The notes: generated from the letters alone by a model not told the origin. A stretch of 64,000 nucleotides of DNA from Liolophura sinensis (GCF_032854445.1 NC_088301.1:20393808-20457807), one strand, 5' to 3'; shown: positions 12,901 through 23,959, counted from the first letter of the stretch. Translations and numbers: made by a program.

Positions 12901-15900
12901 ATTGTTTAAATGCTAGTGTGTGTTAAATGTGATGACAACACAGGAATTTGAGCACCGGTAATTCTAAACCATGGCGTCAGTTTACACCATTGCATTGTTT
13001 TACTTAATTCTGTTCAGACATTGTGATTGCGGACCTGTAATGTGCTACTATTTAAAATGGAACCCCGATGCTTGGCCTTCCAAACTGCATATAGATAGTT
13101 AAATGTCCCCTGAATCCGTTTCGATCCATTAAAACGTCGAAAATGGAAGAAAAACGGTAGATTTTGGTGATCAGGCATCAGAAAATCTACCCCAACTACG
13201 GTTGAGCCACATCTCTATGCGTACAGCACAGACAATTGCCATCTTTTTACCACTAATTTCGATATTAGTCCAACCCCATGTGTGGCTTGTAACTGGAGTA
13301 ACACGCAGGATGATAAGCTATATACTCTAGGCCAGTTCAGTTAATTGCAATTTAGCACTTTCAGTAATTCTAGGCCAGTCCAGTTAATTGCAGTTCATCA
13401 TTTTAGTAATTGTAGACCAGTCTAGTTATTGCAATTCAGCATTTTTAGTAATTGTAGACCAGTCCAGTTCATTGCAATTGAGCGTTTTTAGTATTTCTAG
13501 GCCAGTCCAGTTAATTGCAATTTAGCGTTTGTTTAGTAATTCTAGGCCAGTCCAGTTAATTGCAATTCAAATCGTTTCAGTTTTTTAAAACCTATAATTC
13601 TGTTTAAGCCTTGGCGCTGGAGGTTGTGTAATTTCCTACTATTTAAACAATTTAATGAACAATTAGAATAAAACCCCAACTGAAGTGAACTGACAAGCGG
13701 TCGTATTCACTCAATGAATGTGATTATGTGTCAGCTATCACACTGTCGTGGCTCTTCCGGTTTTGCTCTGTATGCTGTAAGTCTTAGTTTATATTTTATT
13801 TAAAAAACGCACATTTGTTATAAGATGCATGAAGCGTCAGGTGATAACAAAATCAGGTCAACACTTACCTGCAAAAATAACCAAAGCATTGAGAAAGTAC
13901 AGGGTATAGAAAGCGCGAAATTAGGATCATGCAAAAAGAAGTTATCAGTTTTCAAAGACTTACTTGTTGTACAATTGTAACCCCGAAAGCCACCCTCACA
14001 CCTGTGTGATAAATTCGGACATTCACTGGTGTCCTTGTCACAAGCAGTATTATTCCAGCAATGTCCACATTCCTCACCACAGTCTGTACCCCATCGGCCA
14101 TTCACACACTCTGGTGAGAGAAAACACAATGATATTGTTAATTTCATATTCCTTGAAGTGAAAATCACATTCACGAAAACAATCAAGCTAAAGGGCACAT
14201 TTTAAATATAGTGCATACAAAATTAAGAGTGTAGGAAATCTTATTTCTCAATCAATGAGATTAGCCTAGTATAGAAGACACATATATCTTGAATATATTT
14301 ATTTAATTAATATATCGTGTCAATATACTATATAGTGTTTCTCGTAATTACAACATAATTTTCTCATAGTAAATGAAAGTTTCAAGTAGCGTAAAAATAA
14401 TATTTACTTTAAAAAGAAGGTTTTAAAAGCGTTTTTCAGTTTTTCCTGATATAAACACATACTGAATATGAACGGCGAAACATACGACATACGCATAACT
14501 TAAGTCCAGACGAAAATATAAGTTAGCTAACCTATACTTGTCCACGTGTGACAGCAAATCTATCGTCCTACACAGCGTAGAGCACGATGGATGACAATCG
14601 TATGTTCTCACAGAAACTGTCAAGTAATTATGCTTAGACAAACTGTCTCGGCCTTTACAGAAGTAAGTCTCCCGTAGTCTCCCGTTGTAATAATGCATGC
14701 AATGATTTCATAAAATATCTTAGATCTAGATGCCAAGAGGTCATGTGTACATCTACATTGTGAAGGTTTGCAGATCTGAGTACTTGACTGCCGCTTACTT
14801 TCACACCAAAGTCCATGGTCATCACATTGATAGAAGCACGTGTCTGTCACACATTCCTGGTCACACATCTCTCCATACCAACCCTCGGAACAAACTGTAA
14901 CAGTGGGATAATAATTACAAACCCCGACAACATGACGTCAAAAAGAAACATGGTGTTTTATGAAATTCGAATCCGAGCTTTTCCAATAAAGTTAAGTGAA
15001 CTTTAACATTCCTTACGTCACGCAACAAGACACGACGTCATGTGCGACTTCACGTTATATACACCCAATCTGTGAGGGCCTACAGATAAAAACATTCTTT
15101 AAACTTGTTCATACACACAAAATCACGATATTGTCAAAATACAAATAATAAATAGAATATTGGACAGCGAAAGTTGGATATCATAAATATGCTCTTTTTG
15201 GTGAACGATTTCGTTTATTATCATTTCACATCTCCCTCGAAAAATATTTATGATATTCAACCTTCAGTGTCCAATATCTTTTACATATTTCATTGCAGCA
15301 TGTAATTTTTATAATCGTGAGCATGGAAACTGATACTGATGAGTATAAGATGATCCAGGAGACCATTAGAGGATCGTGAAGCCCATTATACGATTATGAT
15401 GACATTAAAAGAACGTGGCGATTATAGGAAAATGGTAAAGACCATCCGAAATTCGTGAAGTTCGTCAGACGTGAAGACAATCAAAAGATGGTAAAGACCA
15501 TAAGAAGATCTTGAAAGCTATCGGGAGATCGTGAGAACAGTCATTAAAACAATCGTATGATTATTAAAACCATCAAAACTTCGTAAAGATCATCAGATAT
15601 TGTAAAAACTATCAAATAATCATGAGAACCATCAGAAAATCAAGTATGTAGATTTATAGGTAAAGTGTTCCAGCCAATCAAAATTTGATGAGCAATTAGT
15701 CTTTCTTACCAAACAGTCGTACTTCACAAAGTGTCAAAGCTGTTAATGACCCCAGCGGTAAACTTATCTGCACCGTGTTTCCTGTTCTCGGGTTACCATC
15801 GCTACAACTACCGTTGATGACCTTCCCAGGACCTTCGTCACTGGTTGTCGTGTCTGTATAACATGTACTGTAGCTCTGATTGTTGGTCCCTACACTCAGA

Positions 15901-18900
15901 ATAAAGCCGTTCAGTCGGCGACCGCCTGGAATGTATGTACAAGAAACATACAATACCGGACTGTGTTCGTGTGAGATAAATTCATTTAGCTGACAACGTA
16001 AATAAGGACGCCGAACTTCCGGTTAACAAGATAGGATGTTGAGACTATTATGGCCAAAAAATCGTAAGTGTCAACCGCTCCAGATTCTAAAGTTTATCTG
16101 CAATGAACCCTATTGATTTCCACTGCCTTATGTGACGCACAGCCATCAGTACTGGTTTCTGTTCTTTAGGGTTCCCAGTCTACCGCATACTTGATACAAG
16201 AGAGAGGAGATATCCCAGCAAAAACGCATAGACATGTACCATGTTCGACTGTGTGCTTTCAGTTTCTCATGGCTTTTGTTGAAAGTAAATCGATGCTCGT
16301 TGAAGTGAAACGTTTCTTTGTCACCTGTCAGATACTTTCCTCTGCAATTATTAGTAACAAGAATTCCCATTTTGTATTTTTATATTTTTGGTGAATTAAT
16401 GCAAGCAAAGACTTATCCCATACATCGATTTCTAATCGATTATAATTGTTATCGGTGAAAAAAACGTACCGGTACGAATATTGATTTTAATTAACTTCTA
16501 CTACGAAGTGATAAGCTTACTCGCATTGCATTAGCCATTTTTTTCACTATATCATACTCGATCTGAGAATAAGGAAACAGTTATGGCTCAGATTTACACA
16601 CATCTAGAAAACGAACATCTCGATGATCCACAATACTGTTTACAATAATTCATGTTACATAGACACGTGTAGAACTGTAACTCGAAACCAATCACATCCC
16701 ATAACTGTAGGCCCGAAACATAATCAGGAACCACTTATGATAGTCACGTGACCCTCGTGTTCAGAATTGGAGAGACTCTTTATTGCATAAAACCAATTGA
16801 CAATTGAATCACGTAACTGGATCACTTAACACAAATCCACAGGCCCTTGTATCAAATTATATCACACCTAAGATACACGTTTACTGCAAACATCTTACTC
16901 CGGCTACAGCGGTTTCGCCATGCAACCAAAACAGTATCATACGTGACCAACATGTAACCTGCGCGTCTGTCATTGCATATTACAGTATAATATGACCATT
17001 TCGAAATACATTAGGAGCTCAATTGTAAGAAAAGCCCTATTTACGTCCAACACGTATAAGCATATCGAAATGGGCACAATCACTTACATGTTTTGGGTCC
17101 GTTAACACAATTTCCGACTCTGTTGTAAATCTGGAATCTGTAAATACTGTACGTCCCGTCCAGTGTTACCGTCCACCAGCCTCGTGAACCAAGCTTGGTG
17201 TGTGCACAAGGCGTGCTCTCCAGATGATGACCGACTTTACCGTCCACGGCGAATTCAGATGTGTAGAACCGCTTAGTGTCATTATAGTCAGATGGTTGGT
17301 ACGTCATCTGGTGCAGCGCCACATTACCTACGGAGTAAAATGGGTGCATTTTCTGATATAATATTACACATCAACTCGTAGACTATAAACACCATGTATA
17401 TGTAAGTAAGAATCACCAATTGGAAAAGGGATTATCGTGATCTGCTTTCATTGGATCTGTATGAAGGTATTTAATGGATATGTTCTGAAAAACACGTGGT
17501 GTTTTCTTCAGATCTGTCCACGAGATTACAGAATGACTCACTCACTACGCCGATATAATATGGACAGATTGGGAATTTTTCTAGATAGAAACAATTGACA
17601 AATATACAAGATCTGCCTTCTCAGAATAGGAATGAAAATCTAACACAAACTGTAAAACAGCAACAGTTTACCATATTTGTAGACTTCTTTAGTTTTAACA
17701 TAAACCTGGAATGGAGATTGAGCATTATGTCCAGGATTGAGAAAAGATAGCTCTTTTTGATCTTGTGCCCAGCAAAAGATCGATTTCGTAAAAACACTAC
17801 ATGGAGTTTGAACGAGTAAGAATGGGTTCTACTGATTGAAAACATGTGTTAAACTCTCAAACTTCGCTTCAGGTTAAAAGTTTTAAGTTTTCTCGTATCT
17901 GCTTATGTCATTCACCATATCCCCTAATACTGATCGAGAGGCTTTGGTCCTCCGGAGCTTTTGTCCGTACCTCGGATCAAGAGAGGAGATGTACACGTGT
18001 GCAAAAAAGGCAGTAATGTGCATCCAGCGAAATTGAAAGGAATTAGGCTGGCCGGTTTTTATACATGTATATGAGCAAGTGCTGTCTACTAATTTGATAC
18101 ACGGGCCTGTGCACAAGCTCATTGTCATGCATGCCAAGTGAGACCCAGCTTTTACATCCAAATCTTACACAAAAATGACACTAGTCGTACACAAGAATAT
18201 TTCACTTGCACGACGGCGGCCAGCATTATGGCGGGAATAAAGGGGACAGAGCCTGCGAGAAACCCACCACCATCCCCTGTTGCTGGCAGACCTTCCCACG
18301 TGCAGCCGCATTTAATATACAATGTTTTCAGTACATGTAGGAATGAACGGGTTCAGAAAACGGCCCACTACTTCGCGCGGAAAACGTCTGTATCTTATCA
18401 CAGCCGTCCACACATTATGATTGCAAGAAAGTTACTTGAGCGACTGTTAAATGGTTAACTTTTGAAAGAAGAAGTGTATTGTGGCTGACGATTTAACATC
18501 TACAGGGTAGGTATGATTGCATTCAAGGGAAACTTTCACACCCATGTCGAAAATTTCATCTTTATAATCAATAAGGTAACAAGTGATTCATAGAGAAATG
18601 GCCAAAATGGCTTCTGGTTGTTTGTTTTCCCTTGTTACACGTTACTGTTTGGTCTTAATTATTACTTTGAAAGAATGCACTGATACTGGGGATAGTCTTC
18701 ATGTGGCAAACAGAATCATTCATTTGAAGAACAACACTCTGTGAAATCTGAGGGTAGTCCTGCTTTCATTTACATAGTTCAAACTCGTACCTTTACTATT
18801 TATAAAGTTAGCATGGTTTTAAAGTTATCTGGTACGGAGAATGAGCCCCAGAGATATACGACAAGAAAGTGCAACTTTCTCAGTACAGTAGTATAAAAAA

Positions 18901-21900
18901 AACTGTTGAAAGCACCCACTGGTTGATTTTTTGATTGCTTTTTATTCACCTCGATGGAATAGAATACAATCATGATTAAATAAACTAATTGGGGGAATAA
19001 AGCTCAAAGTTAGCTTGTTTTATTCCGTAACAATGTAAACAGATATACTTAAATAGTAAAACATAGTAGAAGTGATCTATAATTTTAGACATGTAGAGTA
19101 TTAAATTCTTCTTAAAATATAATAATGGGTCATTCTAATGTAATAGCGTACGTGCAACATACCAACCACGTAGAAACTAAATTTCCAATAAATATTCTTT
19201 GGACTCAGATTGACATAGAAAGGTTGGACGAACCAGCCGTAGGTTTATTGGTAATTTGTTCCATTCCCGTGGGCATGTTATATATATAGGGCATAATAAG
19301 ATAAGTTGTCTCGATATATCGGCCCATAAAAATCTAAAGGTCGACCTCTGGTATTGTATTGACGTGTGTGGTCTATTTTGGTCAAATAAAATGAGTGACC
19401 GGGTGGGAAACATTTTTGATGAAAGAATTTATGAGACTGTAATAAAGTTGAATACAAAATGATGTCAGTAAGTGATAGAATTTCAAAATGGCGGAAAAGA
19501 GGTGTGGTATATTGAACCCTTTTGGACAGAGTAATGGGGCTCGTTTTTTCCAAACGCTGGATTGGTTTGAGATGAGAGATGTAAGTGTTACAACATATGA
19601 CATTTCCTTAGGAAAAATATGGGTTGATGAGTGAATAAGAGAGGATAAGGACAATTTTCGTATTTACGACATTTTTTCTATGGTTAATTATCCCTAAATT
19701 ATGACCTGCTTTAGTTCAGATAAAATAAATATGTGTTTTCCAACACAGATTATTGTTAAAAAAAATACCTAAGAATTTTAATTTCTGAACTTTTTCTAAA
19801 TAATTATTCAAAAAGGTTAAAACTGGTAATGCATCTGTTTTTTCTTTGTCAGGGGTAGAATAAAAATATATTATGTTTTGTTAATGTTTAAAGACAGACG
19901 ATTTGCACAAAGCCAGGTACTGAGTTTCTCCTGTTTATGAGACATTGCTTTTATAGCGGTTGTAGTGTCATTTGAAGAGATAATTGCGCTAGTGTCATTG
20001 GCAAAGAGGATGAGATGAAGACGGTTAGTCGATTCTGAAATGTCATTTAAGAACAAAAGAAAGAGGAGATATCCAAGAATAGAACCCTGTGGTACACCAA
20101 ATGTTAAAGATTTTAGTTTAGAGAGTGTATTATGAAATTATACACGATGAAATCTGTTTGGTAAATAACTCTTGGGCCAATCATTACAAACACTCTTGAA
20201 GCCGTAAAGTTCTGATTTCTTAAGAAAAATATCGTGATTAACGGTATCAAAGTTTTATGATAAATCAAGAAAGGTGTCAATGGAATACTTTTTATCTTCC
20301 CTGACAGAATTAAGTTTATTGTACAAGGAACAAGCCGTGGAATATTTTACTAAAGCCTGTAAGCACTGATATCCGTCTATAATTTACGAATTTGTCAGGT
20401 TTTCCAGTTTGGATATTGGCATATTTGGTATATAGAAATTTTCTCAACCTTTAAGCAGTTTGGTATACACCCTGACGAGAAAGATAAGTTTATTATATGT
20501 GAAAAGGGAGTACTTATATTGTCGGAACTAGATTTTAAATTTTGACGGGAATTCCATCGGACGGGGTTTAAGACCTGCAATGACGATTTTTAGTCAGAGA
20601 ACGCAATGACTGGAAAGGAAAAATTTCTGACTACAGGGCTCTCCAGACAATCTTAAAAATTTGCTTGTTCTTGTGGAATTTTAGAATCCAGTTTTAAATC
20701 ACTGAAAATATTCGTTAACTTTGTTGGCGATTACACTATTGTCGGTTATATCTGTATCAATAATATTGAAGGAAGGGCGTAGCTGTGTAGAAGAGGATTT
20801 ATTAATTAATTCGTCTTTTGTTTTCCAGGTACTTTTTTATTTCTGTTTATTTCTGTAGACCCTATATCTTTCCGACTATCCCTGTCATTGTGTTTTATTT
20901 GGAGCCTGTACAACCTATTATTTTCAAAAATAGAGTGTAAAAGACACTTGATAACCCAAGGTCTGATAATTTTTCCCTTGTTTATTTCTAATTTTGTGAC
21001 TGGAAAGCAGCTTTCATAAACAGATTTGAATTTAACTAAGAATACATCCATTGCAACGTTTGCGTTTTAAGTTTCATTGTAAACAAAATCCCAGTTTGTT
21101 TGTTGAACTGACTGAATAAAAGTTTCCCTTTCGTAGGTAGTTAATTTGCGATACTGCTTCTTGTGTTCAAGTTTACTGATGTAGAAAATTGGACAGTAAT
21201 CAATGATATTAGTAAAAGGAATTCCAGAGATCAGAGAATCGCTATGGAAGTTAGTTAAAATATTATCAATTAATCAATCTGTGGCAGAGAGCGATGGAGC
21301 CCTTACCGGCTTAGAAATCTGTGAAAAAAATAATTAGATTTCACAGCTTCAAAAAAAAAACAACTTTGGATGGGCTTCGATGATTAACTTTGAAAAGATC
21401 TATATTGAAGTCACCCATAAGAGTTTCTCCTTCTGAAGAATCATTGGAATAGATAACATATTCTTTTTGAACTCTTCCAAGTACTTGCCCGGTGATCGAT
21501 AGACAATGCTGAACAGATATTTTTTATTGAGAATCTTTGCCTCTACAAAAAGAGATTCACAGCAGCCAGTGTTATCAAAAAACACAGATCTTCCCTGAAG
21601 AAAGCAGATTCTATGTTAGAATTAACATAAAGGATAAGCTCTCCACCATTACAATTTGTCCTTTGCACAGGAAAGCTTCTATATCCAGGAATATCAAATA
21701 GGGAACTACATAAAGAGGACAACATTCTGAAAATCCAAGAACAGAGAAGGGATAATGTAAACTGTGAATAAAGCTCGATATCTCTTATCAAAGCCGCCAA
21801 TTTCGGGTTCAAACGATGTTTTTAATATAATGCACGAAGAACGATGTTAACCAGACAAAATATTTTTATTGAAATGCTCACGCATGAATTTGTACGTGTT

Positions 21901-23360
21901 GTCAAAGTTTCATGTGGATTAACCTTTGTCTTCACATGTAAAACATTAACTTTATGAAGTAATCAGTTATGTTATGGTTTGGCAATTTGAAAATACTTGT
22001 TTTGTCGACGGCTGAAGCCTTCGTGGTACAGTGAACTAATGACGTCATTTTGGAAACCACGTAGGACTTGGAAAAACACTTCAAATCTTAGTGGCTCATT
22101 TCTTCTTTTTGACTGGAAACATTTTTTGTGCGACATAAGTCAACTTGTATCAAATACTAGTACACGTTTGTATCAATAATAATCAGTAGTTGTTTAGGTA
22201 TGCTAATACATAACATGTGGTAACTAATCTGAAATCGTACGTGAATCATGCTTGAGAACACATGTGGTCATCTATCATTACTTTGCCATGCTACAGTATG
22301 TATAATATGTATCAGACTGAAAGTTACGTTTGTTATTTATTGATTTGGTTGGCATTTAATGGCGTACTCAAGTATTTGTCAGAAAGTTACATATGTGGTA
22401 CTGCGATTTTCAACACTTTACAGTGTCTAAAACAAAAAAGGTATTTCAGTAACTAGAGAATACAGGCTACCTTTTTTCGATTTTATGACCAAAACACGGA
22501 TATAGACTCGCCTCATTGCCAGGTTTACAAGGCTCATAAGTCGCACATTTGTCATATAACAGGAAAAGAGGATTAATACAGAACTGAAAGCACAAGTGGC
22601 CTTACAATGGTGTGAGCTATGGTCAGTTTCTCCTTTTGAGGTGCAGGGTTCCTTGCACTGAGGCCGATTCCCGGCCTTAACATACCATTACATACAATGC
22701 GGTTTAGTTATACATTTTCATCAATTTAAGGAACTTTATTATCGATTTTAAGCGGTAACACGTGTACTAAAGAGGCTGATATTTTGTGAAAGGTAGCTAT
22801 TTAGGAAACTCTCCGTTACAGTCCCTTTAAGGTTCTTTTGTCTATAGCAAGACCAACGTCTTATTCGAGTCAGTTAACTTGGGCCCCTCAGCATTATTAG
22901 TAGGTCATACTCACGTCTCTGACAGGTAAGTCCGTCCCAGCCTGCGGAACAGTTCCCGACACAGCCTGTCTGACGGTCGCAGTTCCCGGCACAGTGACAG
23001 TTATACCGACAGCCTCCTCCTGAACGTCCAAACCGACATGGCTGTCCATCAGCTGACAGGTAGGAAGCAAAATAGGTGAATAGAACCAGGATTTACAGCA
23101 AGGTAATCTGAATTAGCGGAACTACGTGGCAGGAGTGTTTGTACCAGTGAAGGTGGAATGGATAAAAGAATCATGGAAAGTAATAAAATGGTATAAAAGA
23201 TATTTTTGCATTCATGCCATTTCCGAGGTACCATTTCATACTAAACCACTTATTGCTAATTACATGTGCATTCGAGTGTTACATACATTAAATAAATCCA
23301 CATACCTTTCACAGCAAGCAGCATCAAAATGGTGAAGATGAGAGACATTTGCGGCATCAT
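6726..23360 (-). CDS. Gene A: lectin-like/MEGF-type receptor with short tyrosine-motif tail (12 exons)
   Basis: Predicted type I membrane receptor, 599 residues, assembled by hand from 12 exons with GT..AG borders. The exon lengths sum to exactly 1800 nt, so the frame closes. Order: signal peptide (1-18), EGF-like module (19-64), galactose-binding/fucolectin-like domain (65-216), EGF-like modules of the MEGF10/SREC type (217-485), transmembrane helix (about 493-517), cytoplasmic tail (518-599). Nearly all introns are phase 1, the usual pattern for shuffled extracellular modules. In animals, MEGF10/Draper/SREC relatives act as surface receptors for ligands and debris and signal through phosphorylated tail tyrosines; that role here is inference. 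Gene B, 8.6 kb away on the same strand, is its paralogue with a phosphatase tail. Expression, ligand and alternative exons are unknown. The annotated start is the ATG before a clear hydrophobic core; an in-frame ATG at 23465 also exists. Confidence 0.88.
6976..7692. other. Gene A intron 11
   Basis: 717 bp between the transmembrane and tail exons; nothing recognised. Confidence 0.7.
7693..7786 (-). CDS. Gene A exon 11: transmembrane helix
   Basis: Encodes residues 486-516. After VQAVNYT comes the uncharged stretch GVIIGCVVGVILAAALITL followed by SVILW. The phase-1 acceptor is CCAGAG. The donor GTAAGA is in phase 2, which joins exactly to exon 12. The next exon begins with the basic stop-transfer RRKRQ. 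Confidence 0.87.
8185..8322 (-). CDS. Gene A exon 10: membrane-proximal EGF-like module
   Basis: Encodes residues 440-485: CQPGSWGDNCFRTCSEYC, then GACEGGCQPGQAGKFCET. 138 nt, phase 1 on both sides, acceptor TGACAG, donor GTTAGT. It is the intact relative of the decayed repeats at 8463-9206. Confidence 0.87.
8463..8598 (-). pseudogene. Remnant EGF repeats of gene A beyond the SINE
   Basis: On the minus strand this continues the EGF repeat interrupted at 8937: CSENGISPVCN, then GVCEGVCHPDYIGER, after which 5 nt are missing compared with the neighbouring copy (GERCDT becomes GERHR) and a stop follows. A further broken start of a repeat lies at about 8463-8485. It does not join in frame to exon 10, so it appears lost from the gene. 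Confidence 0.7.
8599..8936 (+). mobile_element. SINE-B inserted in an EGF exon region of gene A
   Basis: Same family as 5179-5538: tRNA-like head (CCGCTTCGGGAGCGG), body, CACTCACTC tail. A 12-bp duplication TCTCACTACAGG flanks it (8587-8598 and 8937-8948). The duplicated bases are coding on the minus strand (part of NTCSE), so the insertion split an EGF repeat. Confidence 0.93.
8937..9206 (-). CDS. Possible alternative exon of gene A: decayed EGF repeat ending at a SINE
   Basis: An open frame encodes one EGF-like repeat (about 8966-9100; CVNTCSENC...GYTGERCD) and the start of a second. An acceptor CAG precedes 9206, and a GTGAGT donor lies just below 8937, inside the antisense tail of a SINE. 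Both borders are phase 1 and the length is 270 nt, so inclusion would keep the frame. Against it, the first 35 or so residues are not EGF-like, a cysteine is lost (SPARN instead of SPVCN) and the second repeat is cut. It is probably decaying sequence; use as a cassette exon is possible. Confidence 0.3.
9479..9622 (-). CDS. Gene A exon 9: EGF-like module
   Basis: Encodes residues 392-439: [20 protein letters not shown], then GYTGSRCT. 144 nt, phase 1 on both sides, donor GTAAGT. A sister of exon 7. Confidence 0.88.
10096..10233 (-). CDS. Gene A exon 8: EGF-like module
   Basis: Encodes residues 346-391: [20 protein letters not shown], then [15 protein letters not shown]. 138 nt, phase 1 on both sides, donor GTACAT. 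Gene B exon 9 is almost the same module, including [11 protein letters not shown]. Confidence 0.88.
10803..10946 (-). CDS. Gene A exon 7: EGF-like module
   Basis: Encodes residues 298-345: CRSYTWGPDCKETCGQCHGG, then the NPRC...GYTGPRCE end. 144 nt, phase 1 on both sides. It resembles gene A exon 9 and gene B exon 8 closely, so one module has been duplicated within and between the genes. Confidence 0.88.
11329..11577 (+). mobile_element. SINE-A, near full length
   Basis: Contains the tRNA-related head (GGTTAGCACGG, B-box-like GAGTTCAAGTCC), the core and an ATAAATAAATAAATAA tail. AACAGTG on both sides (11322-11328 and 11578-11584) is a likely target duplication. Lies in gene A intron 6. Confidence 0.88.
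11735..11905. repeat. GATGGCAC hairpin repeat, copy 1
   Basis: Cluster of GATGGC(A/G)C(G/A)AAG(C/T)GATG words in both orientations. It contains a perfect hairpin: CGCCTCGTGCCATC (11838-11851), 6-nt loop, GATGGCACGAGGCG (11858-11871). Confidence 0.75.
11925..12080 (+). repeat. Dispersed repeat D, partial copy
   Basis: Carries TTTGCATTGTTTTAATGTGA, GATGACAACAC, GAGTAATTCTA and GACGTCTAAAAA, shared in this order with copies near 12.8, 30.6, 49.7 and 62.0 kb. Family not recognised. Confidence 0.65.
12540..12740. repeat. Local duplications in gene A intron 6
   Basis: GCTTGTCAATCTG...CTTGGCAAGAG occurs twice (about 12578-12603 and 12709-12735), and ATGACATTTTGCAAAAT / ATGACATTTGGCAAAAT twice between them. 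Short interspersed duplications of unknown origin. Confidence 0.6.
12770..13790 (+). repeat. Dispersed repeat D with internal array
   Basis: Contains the family D landmarks (GGTTTTACTCTCTATG, TTGCATTGTTTAAATG, AAACCCCAACTGAAGTGAAC, TATCACACTGTCG) but is enlarged by a tandem array at 13320-13575 built from one of its own segments. Confidence 0.65.
13320..13575. repeat. 46-bp tandem array, about 6 copies
   Basis: Unit approximately AGTAATTCTAGGCCAGTCCA followed by GTTAATTGCAATTCAGC and a T-rich spacer, six imperfect copies. The unit matches the GAGTAATTCTAGACCAGTGA...TTGCAATTAGC segment of repeat family D, so it is an internal expansion. Confidence 0.85.
13964..14110 (-). CDS. Gene A exon 6: EGF-like module
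   Basis: Encodes residues 249-297 with the MEGF/SREC-type pattern CVNGRWGTDCGEECGHCWN followed by further cysteines to NCTT. 147 nt, phase 1 on both sides, acceptor CTCACCAG, donor GTAAGT. Gene B exon 6 has the same length. Confidence 0.88.
14799..14894 (-). CDS. Gene A exon 5: short Cys-rich EGF-like linker
   Basis: Encodes residues 217-248, starting VCSEGWYGEMCDQEC with later cysteines in CFYQC and LWC. 96 nt, phase 1 on both sides, acceptor TTACAG, donor GTAAGC. It is the reference for the damaged copy in gene B, which has 97 nt. Confidence 0.85.
15350..15650. repeat. Degenerate 22-26-bp tandem array
   Basis: Repeated words of the type GATCGTGAAGACCATCAGAA, strongly diverged, about 12 units. 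In gene A intron 4, next to exon 4. Confidence 0.65.
15710..15925 (-). CDS. Gene A exon 4: galactose-binding/fucolectin-like domain, second half
   Basis: Encodes residues 145-216, beginning [19 protein letters not shown] and ending [10 protein letters not shown], the closing strand typical of the discoidin/fucolectin fold. 216 nt, phase 1 on both sides, acceptor TTCCAG, donor GTAAGA. Exon 4 of gene B has the same length and is collinear. Confidence 0.88.
17088..17327 (-). CDS. Gene A exon 3: galactose-binding/fucolectin-like domain, first half
   Basis: Encodes residues 65-144, beginning GNVALHQ and containing AVDGK, TPCAHT, WWTVTL and the strand [11 protein letters not shown]. This WW-x-V..Y-x-[IV]..[FV]-x-I-x-NR pattern is characteristic of the F5/8 C / F-type lectin fold. 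In classical fucose-binding F-type lectins a conserved R-x-D follows at this position; here it reads RVG, so fucose binding is not assured. Phase 1 on both sides, 240 nt, GTAAGT donor. Confidence 0.87.
18177..18310 (-). mobile_element. SINE-A fragment
   Basis: Core read on the minus strand (CGTGCAAGTGAAATATTCTTG; plus-strand CACGACGGCGGCCAGCATTA) without the AT-rich tail; diverged. Family assignment by core identity. Confidence 0.8.
19180..21830 (-). mobile_element. Decayed LINE
   Basis: Minus-strand pieces in order: endonuclease-like fragments (21400-21812, with YRSPG), a reverse transcriptase segment (19871-20056) whose catalytic motif reads FANDTS instead of FADDT, and a C-terminal segment (19177-19553) with YNTRGRPLDF and REWNKLP, typical of the end of CR1/L2-like ORF2. 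Many stops; not functional. Confidence 0.7.
21880..22695 (+). repeat. Dispersed repeat F, copy 1
   Basis: About 800 bp matching 43540-44315 in the same orientation: AACCTTTGTCTTCACATGTAAAACAT, GGTACAGTGAA, ATCGTACGTGAATCATG, AGAACTGAAA and GATTCCCGGCCTTA blocks in order. Family not recognised. Confidence 0.6.
22915..23052 (-). CDS. Gene A exon 2: N-terminal EGF-like module
   Basis: Encodes residues 19-64, beginning ADGQPCRFGRSGGGC, a Cys/Gly-rich module ending WDGLTCQR. Bordered by an acceptor CAG and a GTGAGT donor, phase 1 on both sides, 138 nt. Gene B exon 2 has the same plan. The module sits at the membrane-distal end, before the lectin-like domain. Confidence 0.87.
23306..23360 (-). CDS. 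Gene A exon 1: signal peptide
   Basis: ATG at 23360 opens 18 residues beginning MMPQM with the hydrophobic core SLIFTILMLLAV. The donor GTATGT follows after one base of the next codon (phase 1). Gene B exon 1 is clearly homologous. The frame stays open upstream to an ATG at 23465, so a longer N-terminus cannot be excluded. Confidence 0.8.
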
Positions 23361-23465
23361 GAATGCATTCCTGATGATTCGTAGAAGGAGAGATTCAGTC
23401 AGGCTGTTGTCACCGATCTGTCCAACACAGACTGTGCTGTCTACACCAACCTTTACTAAGCCCAA

Positions 23466-23653
23466 ATTCCTGCGTATTAAGATGGTTGGTTTTAATAAAA
23501 CCCATTCAGGTGATCATTTATACTCTTGGTAAAGTAAAGCCAGACGCTCAAAATGTGGGCTAGCTCACACCACACATTCTGTGCAGGTAAGTCTGGCCTC
23601 TAGTCTTTTGTGTTATATGTGTCACACTATTTGCTCTCTTTATGAGTGTCATG
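23466..23653 (-). promoter_or_regulatory. Upstream region of gene A, shared with gene B
   Basis: Two stretches match the region upstream of gene B: one next to the coding start (about 23464-23490) and one containing ACACCACACATTCTGT and CTCTAGTCTTTTGTGTTAT (about 23566-23620). A TATAAAT on the minus strand (23516-23522) lies about 155 nt upstream of the annotated ATG and is a candidate TATA box; gene B has no counterpart there. Promoter role is inference from position and paralogue conservation. Confidence 0.45.
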
Positions 23654-23959
23654 AATCGTTTTATTTGTGAGCCTGTATCTGCTTATATGTCTATACACAA
23701 AACATGTTATGAAATGTCTGGGCTATGCTTTGGTCCAGTGGTAGCTGTTATTTGTCGTCTACGTATCTGTACCCCAGGGAACATTTTGAAATCTCTATAT
23801 TCTCAGCTTGAGATCTCTTGCTCAAAAATCGGACATTTTAAACTGATTTTCATTTAAAAAGAAAATGGAGAGGTATTTAAAGTATGTGGAACTGTATTTT
23901 GGTATCATCATACCATCTCTATGTGGATAATAACTTCTGATTTATTTCATTGCAACGTT

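Larger units (their letters stand above)
17328..22914. other. Gene A intron 2
   Basis: 5.6 kb between the N-terminal EGF exon and the lectin exons. Holds a SINE-A fragment, a decayed LINE and a copy of repeat F; no other exon recognised. Confidence 0.7.
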
